Below are positions 1 to 5,951 of a DNA stretch of 9,915 bases, one piece after another. This stretch comes from Isoptericola sp042668085 (GTDB taxonomy: Bacteria; Actinomycetota; Actinomycetes; Actinomycetales; Cellulomonadaceae). A program made the translations under genes and the position numbers. Below the pieces are notes generated by a model that was not told the DNA's origin, made no database searches, and saw nothing but the letters and a program-made list of their open reading frames with translations. The stretch covers positions 1 to 9,915 of the forward strand of contig NZ_JBHVBO010000156.1 in assembly GCF_042668085.1 (NCBI RefSeq). The letters are read 5' to 3'. Position 1 is the stretch's first letter, and each line of letters starts with the position of its first letter.

Positions 1-19
1 GTATCCCTCCCGAAGTGGA

Positions 20-35
20 GCGCCCCCTGGGGCGC
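20..35 (-). terminator. GC-rich hairpin 3' of the peptidase gene
   Basis: GCGCCCC (20-26) pairs with GGGGCGC (29-35). In practice this is a six-base-pair stem with a four-base loop. It lies 66 bases beyond the stop codon of the minus-strand carboxypeptidase gene. No T-tract follows on either strand, so it is not a textbook intrinsic terminator. Many actinobacterial terminators lack the T-tract, so a 3'-end role is plausible but unproven. It could equally serve a gene to the left of the window. Apart from this hairpin I see nothing in positions 1-100. Confidence 0.35.
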
Positions 36-100
36 GTGAACGCGACCGCGCGAAGGATCCTGCGCCTCCCGCGGCGGCGAGCAGAACAGCACCAAGCGGC

Positions 101-955
101 TCAGTGCCACGTAGTGATCTCTACGACGCCCGGCTTGTACTCGAAGTGCCAGGGCTCGTAGTTCCCCATGCCACCCCGCTGCGCCCACGGCGGGTTCTCC
201 CACCCGTACGCGGGCCCGTTCTCCCACAGCCACCCGTAGACCTCGCTGGAGCGGTACTCCTCACCGCACAGGTCGATCGCCAAGCCCCACCCGTGCATGG
301 AGGTGCCGGGGGTGGCGGCGAGGTAGCCGCGGCTGGCCTTGACGGCGTACTGGGAGGAGATGGAGCGGTAGCTGTCGACGAGGCACAGGTCGCGGCCGAA
401 GCGGACGCGGAACGCCTCGTTGAGGGCGCTGAGCGCGACGGCGGCGTCGGCGCGGAGCTTCTCGCCGGGCTGCCAGATGTCGCAGAGCGAGTGGTCGGCG
501 AGGGTGCCGTTGCCGCCGTCGATGGAGGCGCCGGCGTCGCAGCCGGGCAGGGGGCTGCGCTCGGCGGTGCGGCTGGCGGCGGAGGCCTCGACGCGCACGT
601 CGCGGGGGGCGGCGGCGATGCCCTGGGAGGTGCGGGGGGTGTCGACGCCCTGCTCGAGGAGCGCGAGGGTGGAGGGGCCCGTGGGCTGGGTGTCGAGGTC
701 GAACGGGGTGCCGCCGTGGGCCTGGTCGTCGGTGACGAGGGGGGCGGCGATGGTCGCGGCGGCGAGCGAGCCGAGCACGGTCAGCCGGGTGACCCAGGCG
801 TGCCCGGCGGGGGCGGCGTGCCGGCCGGCGGAGCGGTCGCCCCGGGCGGAGGACGGACGCTTGCGGGGCTTCTTGCCGGCCCGGGCGAGCTCGGCCTCCC
901 GGATCTCGCGACGGGAGCGCGGCGCGGCTGCGTCACCCTGCGACGTCGCCTCCAC
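101..955 (-). CDS. VanY-like M15 D-alanyl-D-alanine carboxypeptidase, membrane-anchored
   Basis: This 284-residue protein is a predicted zinc-dependent peptidase that removes the terminal D-Ala from peptidoglycan stem peptides outside the membrane. The N-terminus is cytoplasmic and highly charged, with the 'SRREIREAE' stretch near residues 13-22. One hydrophobic helix follows at about 54-74, then a low-complexity spacer, then the catalytic domain at about 175-284. The M15 signature is intact. SMHGWGLAID supplies His221 and Asp228, and EPWHFEY supplies the catalytic Glu267 and the third zinc ligand His270. Four extracytoplasmic cysteines (139, 158, 191, 230) could form two disulfides. The GTG at 955 is preferred because GGAGG lies four bases upstream. 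The frame stays open to a GTG at 1048 (315 residues), but that start has no Shine-Dalgarno sequence. The gene has its own promoter and lies downstream of, but apart from, the CNNM operon. The family call is firm. The exact substrate (D,D- or L,D-peptide) cannot be read from sequence. Confidence 0.88.
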   Translation of the reverse strand: MEATSQGDAAAPRSRREIREAELARAGKKPRKRPSSARGDRSAGRHAAPAGHAWVTRLTVLGSLAAATIAAPLVTDDQAHGGTPFDLDTQPTGPSTLALLEQGVDTPRTSQGIAAAPRDVRVEASAASRTAERSPLPGCDAGASIDGGNGTLADHSLCDIWQPGEKLRADAAVALSALNEAFRVRFGRDLCLVDSYRSISSQYAVKASRGYLAATPGTSMHGWGLAIDLCGEEYRSSEVYGWLWENGPAYGWENPPWAQRGGMGNYEPWHFEYKPGVVEITTWH

Positions 956-959
956 GGCA

Positions 960-964
960 CCTCC
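960..964 (-). promoter_or_regulatory. Shine-Dalgarno GGAGG deciding the peptidase start
   Basis: On the minus strand GGAGG is followed by TGCC and then the GTG at 955. This is the only strong ribosome binding site near the gene's 5' end. It favours the 284-residue form over the longer reading from the GTG at 1048. Spacing is slightly short (4 bases). Confidence 0.55.
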
Positions 965-1068
965 GCGCTCGTGCTCCGGACGGCCGCCGTGGTCGCCCGG
1001 GATCTTCCGGACCCGAACACGGACCGCCCGGTGTCGCGTGTCGTGCACGCGCCCGCTCGAGGCGATCC

Positions 1069-1084
1069 GTCACGGAACCATAAC
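1069..1084. promoter_or_regulatory. MtrA-like direct repeat over the peptidase promoter
   Basis: On the plus strand GTCAC, six bases, then ATAAC form a direct repeat that resembles the GTAAC-N6-GTAAC pattern reported for the actinobacterial regulator MtrA. Each half differs from GTAAC by one base. The repeat covers the -10 element and expected transcription start of the carboxypeptidase gene. The MtrA regulon in corynebacteria and mycobacteria includes cell-wall peptidases and resuscitation factors, so the target makes sense. Assignment to MtrA is inference. mtrA is not recognisable in this window. Confidence 0.35.
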
Positions 1085-1105
1085 GGGGTCGGGCTCCCCC
1101 GCCAA
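1077..1105 (-). promoter_or_regulatory. Sigma-70-type promoter of the carboxypeptidase gene
   Basis: On the minus strand a -35 TTGGCG (1105-1100) is followed by a 17-base spacer and a -10 TATGGT (1082-1077). This is a good match to housekeeping actinobacterial promoters and stands out in a GC-rich background. Transcription would start near 1070, giving a leader of roughly 115 bases before the GTG at 955. I recognised no known riboswitch in that leader. The promoter lies beyond the hairpin that ends the CNNM operon, so the peptidase is probably transcribed independently. Confidence 0.6.
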
Positions 1106-1140
1106 GTCCCCGTCCCCGGTCGGTCAGGCCGCGGCCACGA

Positions 1141-1183
1141 CCGGGCGTGGTGGGAGGGTGTCCACCCTGGTCGGGCCGCCCGG
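1141..1183 (-). terminator. Compound hairpin ending the CNNM operon
   Basis: Outer arms CCGGGCG (1141-1147) and CGCCCGG (1177-1183) enclose an inner stem AGGGTG (1155-1160) / CACCCT (1163-1168). The structure starts 23 bases after the stop codon of the downstream CNNM gene and precedes the peptidase promoter. No T-tract is present. Its position between a finished operon and a fresh promoter supports a transcription-termination or mRNA 3'-end role. Confidence 0.45.
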
Positions 1184-1206
1184 CGCGGGCGGCGTCGCCG
1201 GCGGTC

Positions 1207-2244
1207 TCAGGGCCGGCGCTGCATGGCGTCGCGGACCTCGCCCACGAGCTCCTCGAGGATGTCCTCGAGGAACACGACGCCGAGGACGCCGTCGGGCCCC
1301 TCGACGCGCGCGAGGTGGGCCCCGGAGCGCTGCATGGCGCGCAGCGCATCCTCCACCTCGTCGGCCGGCCGGACGGACGCGAGCGCGCGCACGCGCCACG
1401 CGGGCACCGGGTCGAACCGGTCGCCGTTCGACGCGTAGAGCACGTCCTTGAGGTGCAGGTAGCCGCGCAGGGCGTCGTCGTCGCCCCGCACGGGGAACCG
1501 GCTGAAGCCGGTGCGCGCGACGAGGTGCTCGACGTCGTCGGGCGTGGTGCGGGCGTCGACGGTGACCAGCCTGTCCACCGCGACCATGACGTCGCCCGCG
1601 GTGCGCGAGGAGAACTCGATGGCCCCGGCCAGCAGGCCCTGCTCGTCGCGGAGCACGCCCTCGGCCTGCGAGTGCTCGACGATCGACTGCACCTCCTGCG
1701 CCGTGAACGCGGAGGCGACCTCGTCCTTGGGCTCGACCCCGGCGAGCCGGACGGCGTGGTTCGCGACCCAGTTGAGCGCCGCGATCACCGGCCGCACGGC
1801 GCGGCCCAGCAGCACCAGCGGCGGCGCGAACCAGAGGGCGGCCGTCTCCGGGCCGGCGACGGCGAGGTTCTTGGGGACCATCTCGCCGAGCACCACGTGC
1901 AGGTACACGACGATCGCCAGCGCGAGGACCAGCGCGACCGGGTGCAGCAGCGCCTCGGGGACCCCCAGGGCCGCGAACGGCACCTCGAGCAGGTGCGCGA
2001 GGGCGGGCTCGGCGACGATGCCGAGGCCGGTGGAGCACACGGTGACCCCGAGCTGCGCGCACGCGAGCATCAGGGAGACGTGCTCCATCGCCCACAGGGC
2101 GGTGCGGGCGCGGCGGTCGCCGGCCTCGGCCCGCGGCTCGATGGCGCTGCGGCGCGCGGAGATGACGGCGAACTCGGCGCCGACGAAGAACGCGTTGCCG
2201 GCGAGCAGCAGCACGCCGACCAGCAGGGCGGTCCCGGTGCTCAT
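1207..2244 (-). CDS. CNNM/CorC-family membrane protein, DUF21 plus CBS pair, no CorC_HlyC domain
   Basis: This 345-residue member of the CNNM (DUF21) family is often annotated 'hemolysin family protein', although family members studied so far are Mg2+/Co2+ transporters or exporters and not toxins. The DUF21 transmembrane domain spans about residues 3-175. It has a first helix at 5-28 with the conserved AEF motif and carries GEMVPKN at 120-126. Two cytoplasmic CBS motifs follow at about 215-268 and 283-337, the second ending in FLEDILEELVGE. The protein stops eight residues later, so the C-terminal CorC_HlyC domain of its neighbour is absent. The ATG at 2244 overlaps the upstream stop in ATGA, which argues for translational coupling and fixes the start. 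The frame is open further upstream only as a shadow of the neighbour. Pairing with a full-length paralogue suggests a heteromer, which is inference. The transported ion cannot be assigned from sequence. Confidence 0.87.
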   Translation of the reverse strand: MSTGTALLVGVLLLAGNAFFVGAEFAVISARRSAIEPRAEAGDRRARTALWAMEHVSLMLACAQLGVTVCSTGLGIVAEPALAHLLEVPFAALGVPEALLHPVALVLALAIVVYLHVVLGEMVPKNLAVAGPETAALWFAPPLVLLGRAVRPVIAALNWVANHAVRLAGVEPKDEVASAFTAQEVQSIVEHSQAEGVLRDEQGLLAGAIEFSSRTAGDVMVAVDRLVTVDARTTPDDVEHLVARTGFSRFPVRGDDDALRGYLHLKDVLYASNGDRFDPVPAWRVRALASVRPADEVEDALRAMQRSGAHLARVEGPDGVLGVVFLEDILEELVGEVRDAMQRRP

Positions 2245-3611
2245 CGGCCCGCCTCCCCGCGCTCGGCCTCGGCGGGGTCGACGGCGAGCACGCGCAGCCG
2301 CTCGACGCGCCGCGCGTCCATCGCCTCCACCCGCAGCAGCACGCCGCCGGTCTCGACCTCGTCGCCCACCTCGGGCACCCTCCCCAGCTCCGCCATGACC
2401 AGGCCCCCGAGCGTCTCGTAGGCCGGGCCCTCGGGGACCACCAGGCCGGTGCGCTCCTCCAGCTCGTCGGGGCGCAGCACGCCGGGCACGACCCACGACC
2501 CGTCGGTGCCGCGGACCACCCCGGCGCGGCGGGGGTCGTGCTCGTCGGCGACGTCGCCCACGAGCTCCTCGACGACGTCCTCCAGCGTGACGATGCCCGA
2601 GGTGCCGCCGTACTCGTCGACGACCACGGCCATCTGGAGCCCGAGGCCGCGCAGCTCGACCAGCAGCGGGCCGAGCCGGACCGTCTCCGGCACCCGGGGC
2701 GCGTCGACCATGAGCGCGGCGGCCGGCACCTCGCCGCGCCGGTCGTGCGGCACGCCGACGGCGCGGCGCAGGTGCACGAGGCCGACGACGTCGTCGCGGT
2801 CCTCGCCGATCACGGGGAACCGGGAGTGGCCGGTGCGCCGCGCGACGGCCACGACCTCGGCGGCCGTCGTGTCGCGCTCGACCACGGCCATCCGCATGCG
2901 GTCGGTCATGACGTCGCGCGCCGACAGCTCGTCGAGCTCGAGCGAGTTGGTCAGCAGGGTCGCGACCGACTGGTCGAGCGTGCCTTCCTGCGCCGACCGC
3001 CGCACGAGCGACAGCAGCTCCGAGGACGACCGCGCGCCGGACAGCTCCTCGCGGGGCTCGACGCCGACCCGGCGCAGCAGGGCGTTGGCCGAGCCGTTGA
3101 GCACCACGATGAGCGGTCGGAACAGCATGGTGAACACCCGCTGCACGGGCACGACGAGCCGCGCCGTCGTGTGCGGGGTGGAGAGCGCGAAGTTCTTGGG
3201 GATCAGCTCGCCGAAGAGCATGGAGAACGCGTTGACCACGACGAGCGCGAGCACCCCCGCGAGCACGCCGGCGACGCCGCGGCCCATCGCGGTGGCCGCG
3301 AACGCCTCGGAGAACAGGGACAGCAGCGCCGGCTGGGCGGTGTAGCCCAGCAGGATCGTGGTGATGGTGATGCCGACCTGCGCGGAGCTGAGCTCCGTGG
3401 ACAGGTGCTTGAGCCCGGCGCGGACGGCGCGGTCCCGTCGGTCCGACGGGCGCGCCGCGTCGCGGCCGGGCGACGGACTGTCGCCCTCCTCGTCGTCGGC
3501 CCCGAGGACGGCCGGGTCGAGGGTGACGAGGGAGAACTCGCTGGCGACGAACACCGCGGTGCCCGCGGTGAGCACCACGCCCAGCACGATCATGAGGACG
3601 TCGCCTAGCAC
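2241..3611 (-). CDS. CNNM/CorC-family membrane protein, DUF21, CBS pair and CorC_HlyC domain
   Basis: This 456-residue protein has the full architecture of the CNNM/CorC family of putative divalent-cation (Mg2+/Co2+) transport proteins. A first membrane helix at about 5-28 ends in the ASEF motif. A longer acidic cytoplasmic loop follows (about 36-62, with several Asp/Glu then Arg). More helices to about 175 include GELIPKN at 134-140. CBS domains lie at about 231-283 and 298-352, the second ending in EYGGTSGIVTLEDVVEELVG, and the CorC_HlyC domain at about 370-445. The start is GTG at 3611, with GGGAG (3618-3622) six bases upstream. It is the first gene of the two-gene operon and overlaps the second by four bases (ATGA). 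The two proteins are clear paralogues from an old tandem duplication. CBS pairs usually bind adenine nucleotides or Mg-ATP, so nucleotide control of transport is likely from family knowledge. The operon is divergent from the response-regulator gene. Confidence 0.9.
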   Translation of the reverse strand: MLGDVLMIVLGVVLTAGTAVFVASEFSLVTLDPAVLGADDEEGDSPSPGRDAARPSDRRDRAVRAGLKHLSTELSSAQVGITITTILLGYTAQPALLSLFSEAFAATAMGRGVAGVLAGVLALVVVNAFSMLFGELIPKNFALSTPHTTARLVVPVQRVFTMLFRPLIVVLNGSANALLRRVGVEPREELSGARSSSELLSLVRRSAQEGTLDQSVATLLTNSLELDELSARDVMTDRMRMAVVERDTTAAEVVAVARRTGHSRFPVIGEDRDDVVGLVHLRRAVGVPHDRRGEVPAAALMVDAPRVPETVRLGPLLVELRGLGLQMAVVVDEYGGTSGIVTLEDVVEELVGDVADEHDPRRAGVVRGTDGSWVVPGVLRPDELEERTGLVVPEGPAYETLGGLVMAELGRVPEVGDEVETGGVLLRVEAMDARRVERLRVLAVDPAEAERGEAGR

Positions 3612-3695
3612 GGGCGGCTCCCGGTCGTGCGGTGCGGCGCCGCGAGGTGGCGGGGCGGCGGGGCGGCCTGGCGGGACGGCGCGGGCGACCCCGCG

Positions 3696-3733
3696 CGATA
3701 TCGGCTCTCGTCCATCGTGCTCCGATGGTATCG
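3696..3733. promoter_or_regulatory. Nested dyad in the AT-richest part of the divergent control region
   Basis: The palindrome CGATATCG (3696-3703) is followed by a perfect hairpin, CCATCG (3712-3717) / CGATGG (3723-3728). It closes with TATCG (3729-3733), which pairs with CGATA (3696-3700). This is the least GC-rich part of the 227-base gap between the CNNM operon and the two-component genes. On the minus strand TACCAT (3730-3725) could serve as a -10 for the CNNM operon, but no matching -35 is visible. An operator or promoter zone is plausible. The bound protein is unknown. Confidence 0.35.
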
Positions 3734-3781
3734 GGACGGCGCTCGCGGGCGAGTCGGCGTCCGCGCGGGAGAGCCGGAGGC

Positions 3782-3810
3782 GAGCGCTGGACAGCGTGTA
3801 CTCAGCGCTC
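3782..3810. repeat. 8-bp perfect inverted repeat upstream of the response regulator
   Basis: GAGCGCTG (3782-3789) and CAGCGCTC (3803-3810) are exact reverse complements separated by 13 bases. Their centres are 21 bp apart, two helical turns, as expected for a dimeric regulator binding one face of the DNA. Each arm contains the self-complementary AGCGCT. The repeat ends 28 bases before the response-regulator ATG. It is a candidate operator, possibly for autoregulation by the OmpR-type regulator, though those more often use direct repeats. An RNA hairpin is the alternative. Confidence 0.45.
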
Positions 3811-3826
3811 CCCCAGGGAGCCGGTG

Positions 3827-3832
3827 CAAGAT
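3827..3832 (+). promoter_or_regulatory. Possible -10 element for a leaderless response-regulator transcript
   Basis: CAAGAT ends six bases before the ATG at 3839, exactly where a -10 would sit if transcription began on the A of the start codon. The lack of a usable Shine-Dalgarno sequence before this ATG fits a leaderless message, which is common in actinobacteria. No convincing -35 is present at 16-18 bases upstream, so support is modest. Confidence 0.3.
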
Positions 3833-3838
3833 GGCACC

Positions 3839-4576
3839 ATGACCACCGCGACCCCTCCGAGCACCCCGGGCACCTCGGGCCAGCAGAACGCCACCGTGCT
3901 CGTCGTCGAGGACGAGCCCGCGATCGCGGCCGCCATCGCCCAGCGCCTGTCCGCCGAGGGCTGGCGCGTCGAGGTGGCGCGCGACGGCCTCGCCGGCGTC
4001 GACGCCGCCTCCCGCCTGAACCCGGACGCCATCGTGCTGGACGTCATGCTGCCCGGCATCGACGGGCTCGAGGTCACCCGCCGCATCCAGGCGGAGAACC
4101 CGATCCCGATCCTCATGCTCACGGCGCGCGACGACGAGACGGACATGCTGGTCGGCCTCGGCGTCGGCGCCGACGACTACATGACCAAGCCGTTCTCGAT
4201 GCGCGAGCTGGTGGCGCGCGTCAAGGCGCTGCTGCGGCGCGTGGAGCGCGCGCAGCAGGCCGCGGTGACGACCCCCGCCGACCCGCCGATGGTCATGGGC
4301 GACGTCACGATCGACCGGGCCCAGCGCCGCGTGCACCGCGCCGGCGACGAGGTGCACCTGACGCCGACCGAGTTCGAGCTGCTGGTCATGCTCGCGAGCT
4401 CCCCCAAGACCGTCCAGACCCGCGAGCGCCTGCTCGCCGAGGTGTGGGACTGGGCGGACGCCAGCGGCACCCGCACCGTCGACTCCCACATCAAGGCCCT
4501 GCGCCGCAAGCTCGGGCCGGACCTCATCCGCACCGTGCACGGCGTCGGGTACGCGTTCGAGCCGCCGGAGGCCTGA
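3839..4576 (+). CDS. OmpR/PhoB-type two-component response regulator
   Basis: This 245-residue DNA-binding response regulator has two domains. The receiver domain (about 18-134) has the acidic pair Glu24-Asp25, phosphoacceptor Asp68 in VLDVMLPGIDG, Thr95 and Lys117. A winged-helix output domain (about 150-240) has the recognition-helix region TRTVDSHIKALRRKLG at 211-226 and the terminal wing VHGVGYAF. All residues needed for phosphotransfer are present. The ATG at 3839 leaves a 17-residue polar tail before the receiver. An in-frame GTG at 3824 is possible, but GGGAG at 3816-3820 is too close to it and too far from 3839. The gene overlaps the kinase gene by one base (TGATG), so the pair is translationally coupled. 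The partner kinase and neighbourhood do not match MtrAB or PhoPR. I assign no gene name, and the regulon is unknown. Confidence 0.9.
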   Translation: MTTATPPSTPGTSGQQNATVLVVEDEPAIAAAIAQRLSAEGWRVEVARDGLAGVDAASRLNPDAIVLDVMLPGIDGLEVTRRIQAENPIPILMLTARDDETDMLVGLGVGADDYMTKPFSMRELVARVKALLRRVERAQQAAVTTPADPPMVMGDVTIDRAQRRVHRAGDEVHLTPTEFELLVMLASSPKTVQTRERLLAEVWDWADASGTRTVDSHIKALRRKLGPDLIRTVHGVGYAFEPPEA

Positions 4577-5721
4577 TGGACCCCGCCCCCGGCGACGACG
4601 ACGCCGGGCCGGCCGGGCCGGTCGTGCCGCGGCGCAAGGAGCACCACCGGCTGCCCGACGTCCGCCCGCTGGACCCGCTGCGGTCGCTCAAGACCAAGCT
4701 CGGCGTGCTGGTCGTGGCGACGGTGACGTTCGCCGTCCTCATCACGTGGATCGGCCTGCAGAACGAGCTAGGCCCGACGCGGACGCTGCCCCTGGCGATC
4801 TTCCTGTCCCTGGTGATCGTGCAGCTCCTCGCGCGGGGCATGACGTCGCCGCTGCGCGACATGACGGCGGCCGTGCAGGCGATGGCCGCGGGCGACTACT
4901 CGATCCGCGTGCGCGCCACGAGCCGCGACGAGGTGGGCCAGCTCGCCGAGGCGTTCAACGTCATGGCGGCCGACCTCGACGCCTCCGACCGGGTGCGGCG
5001 CGAGCTCATCGCCAACGTGTCGCACGAGCTGCGCACCCCGGTGGCGGCGCTGCAGGCGCAGCTCGAGAACATGGTGGACGGCGTCACCGAGCCGACGCCG
5101 TCGGCCCTCGAGCTGTCGCTGGAGCAGACGGAGCGGCTCACCCGCCTGGTCACCTACCTGCTCGACCTGTCGCGCGTGGAGGCCGGCGCGTCCGCGCTGG
5201 TGCTCAGCGAGTTCTCCGTGGGCGACTTCCTCGAGGAGTCCGCGCAGGCGATGTCGATGGTCGACGCGGCGAAGGGCCTCAGCTACGTCGTCGACGTCAC
5301 CCCGCCCGACCTCGCGCTGGAGGCCGACGTCGAGCGGCTGCGCCAGGTGGTCACGAACCTGCTGCAGAACGCGATCCGGCACTCGCCCCACGGCGGCACC
5401 GTGCGGCTGGACGCCTACCCGGTGGACGACGACGTCGTCCTCGAGGTGAGCGACGAGGGCCCGGGCATCGCCCCCGAGGACCGCGGCCGCATCTTCGAGC
5501 GGTTCGCGAGCGGGGCGGCCGCCGGCCGGCCGCACGCCGCGCCGCCCTCCGGCATGGCGAGCGGCGGCACCGGCATCGGCCTCGCCATCGTCCGCTGGGC
5601 GGTCGACCTGCACGGCGGGCACGTGGAGGTCGCCGACACCGACCGCGGCGCGACGATGCGCGTGACCCTCCCCGCGCAGGCCCGACCGGCCCCCGGCGTC
5701 ACGACCGAGCCCTCGGACTGA
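4576..5721 (+). CDS. Sensor histidine kinase with HAMP domain and no extracellular sensor
   Basis: This 381-residue membrane kinase is the cognate partner of the preceding regulator. A cytoplasmic tail of about 42 residues (acidic, then Arg/Lys/His-rich) leads into helix 1 (about 44-60). A loop of only about ten residues and helix 2 (about 70-86) follow. HAMP is at about 87-140 (including MTSPLRDM and ATSRDEVGQLAEAFN). The dimerisation/phosphoacceptor helix has His150 in NVSHELRTP. The ATPase domain has its N box at 261-270 (Asn261, Asn265), G1 at 293-299 (DEGPGIA), F box at 305-310 (RIFERF) and G2 at 331-336 (GTGIGL). All catalytic motifs are intact. The ATP lid carries an Ala/Gly/Pro-rich stretch at about 311-330. 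With almost nothing outside the membrane, the signal is probably sensed within the bilayer, through another membrane protein or in the cytoplasm. From memory this short two-helix layout recurs widely in actinobacteria, but I cannot name a characterised orthologue. Confidence 0.9.
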   Translation: MDPAPGDDDAGPAGPVVPRRKEHHRLPDVRPLDPLRSLKTKLGVLVVATVTFAVLITWIGLQNELGPTRTLPLAIFLSLVIVQLLARGMTSPLRDMTAAVQAMAAGDYSIRVRATSRDEVGQLAEAFNVMAADLDASDRVRRELIANVSHELRTPVAALQAQLENMVDGVTEPTPSALELSLEQTERLTRLVTYLLDLSRVEAGASALVLSEFSVGDFLEESAQAMSMVDAAKGLSYVVDVTPPDLALEADVERLRQVVTNLLQNAIRHSPHGGTVRLDAYPVDDDVVLEVSDEGPGIAPEDRGRIFERFASGAAAGRPHAAPPSGMASGGTGIGLAIVRWAVDLHGGHVEVADTDRGATMRVTLPAQARPAPGVTTEPSD

Positions 5722-5751
5722 TCCCCGCCGCGCCCGCGCCTCTCGAGCGAG

Positions 5752-5767
5752 GGTGATGTTGATCACA
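5752..5767. promoter_or_regulatory. CRP/GlxR-like operator upstream of kgd
   Basis: GGTGATGTTGATCACA fits the TGTGA-N6-TCACA pattern of CRP-family regulators at nine of ten specified positions (first base G instead of T). The dyad is GTGAT/ATCAC around a four-base centre. In corynebacteria and mycobacteria the CRP-type regulators GlxR and Crp control many central-metabolism genes, including TCA-cycle genes, so a site before the 2-oxoglutarate enzyme is reasonable. It lies 31 bases after the kinase stop and about 180 bases before the -10 at 5946. That is distant for simple activation and leaves its mode of action open. Confidence 0.45.
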
Positions 5768-5825
5768 CTCCTCCGTCACAGGACGGCCCGCGTGGTCCGG
5801 ACATGACGTCGGAACACGGAGTCAT

Positions 5826-5837
5826 CGGGTCGACCCG
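5826..5837. repeat. Perfect 12-bp palindrome in the kgd leader
   Basis: CGGGTCGACCCG is fully self-complementary. It lies just upstream of a weak promoter-like TTGCCC/CACGAT pair, so it could be an operator. Short GC-rich palindromes are frequent in this type of genome, which lowers its weight. Confidence 0.3.
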
Positions 5838-5945
5838 AGGAGTCGTTGCCCACCCCATTACCGGACGGTCACGATGCCGCGTCGCGCGCCCGGGAACGGC
5901 CGTCTGACGCCGCTCGGCCTCCCCTGTGGGTCGGCCCGGAGGACG

Positions 5946-5951
5946 TAGGCT
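5946..5951 (+). promoter_or_regulatory. Candidate -10 (TAGGCT) for kgd
   Basis: TAGGCT in the context GACGTAGGCTGGGACC is a typical actinobacterial -10. No good -35 is found; the best 16-base-spaced hexamer, CTGTGG, is poor. Transcription would begin near 5958, giving a leader of about 75 bases to the GTG at 6032. This position argues against translation from the upstream TTG at 5846. Confidence 0.4.

Noticed and set aside
104..1438. 444-codon plus-strand open frame across the peptidase gene
   Set aside because: It is antisense to the peptidase with intact M15 motifs and runs into the CNNM gene. Its translation is glycine/valine/arginine low complexity with no domain.
2245..2496. 84-codon upstream extension of the short CNNM gene
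   Set aside because: It overlaps the coding end of the upstream CNNM gene in another frame. The first membrane helix of the family begins right after the ATG at 2244.
3632..3838. 69-codon N-terminal extension of the response regulator
   Set aside because: The extension is Arg/Gly-rich, covers the dyads of the control region and matches nothing in receiver proteins. The family normally starts within about 20 residues of the first strand, as with the ATG at 3839.
3358..4575. Upstream in-frame extension of the histidine kinase
   Set aside because: The frame is open far upstream but runs antisense to the CNNM gene and through the response regulator in the wrong frame. The ATG at 4576 in TGATG is the natural start.
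3839..5721. MtrA-MtrB assignment for the two-component pair
   Set aside because: MtrB is longer with a sizeable extracytoplasmic domain, and the mtrAB operon is normally followed by lpqB. Here the kinase has almost no external loop and the next gene is kgd.
5803..5907. 34-codon small open frame (ATG at 5803) in the kgd leader
   Set aside because: It has no Shine-Dalgarno, no recognisable motif and no sign of an attenuator peptide (no run of one amino acid). Short frames like this occur by chance.
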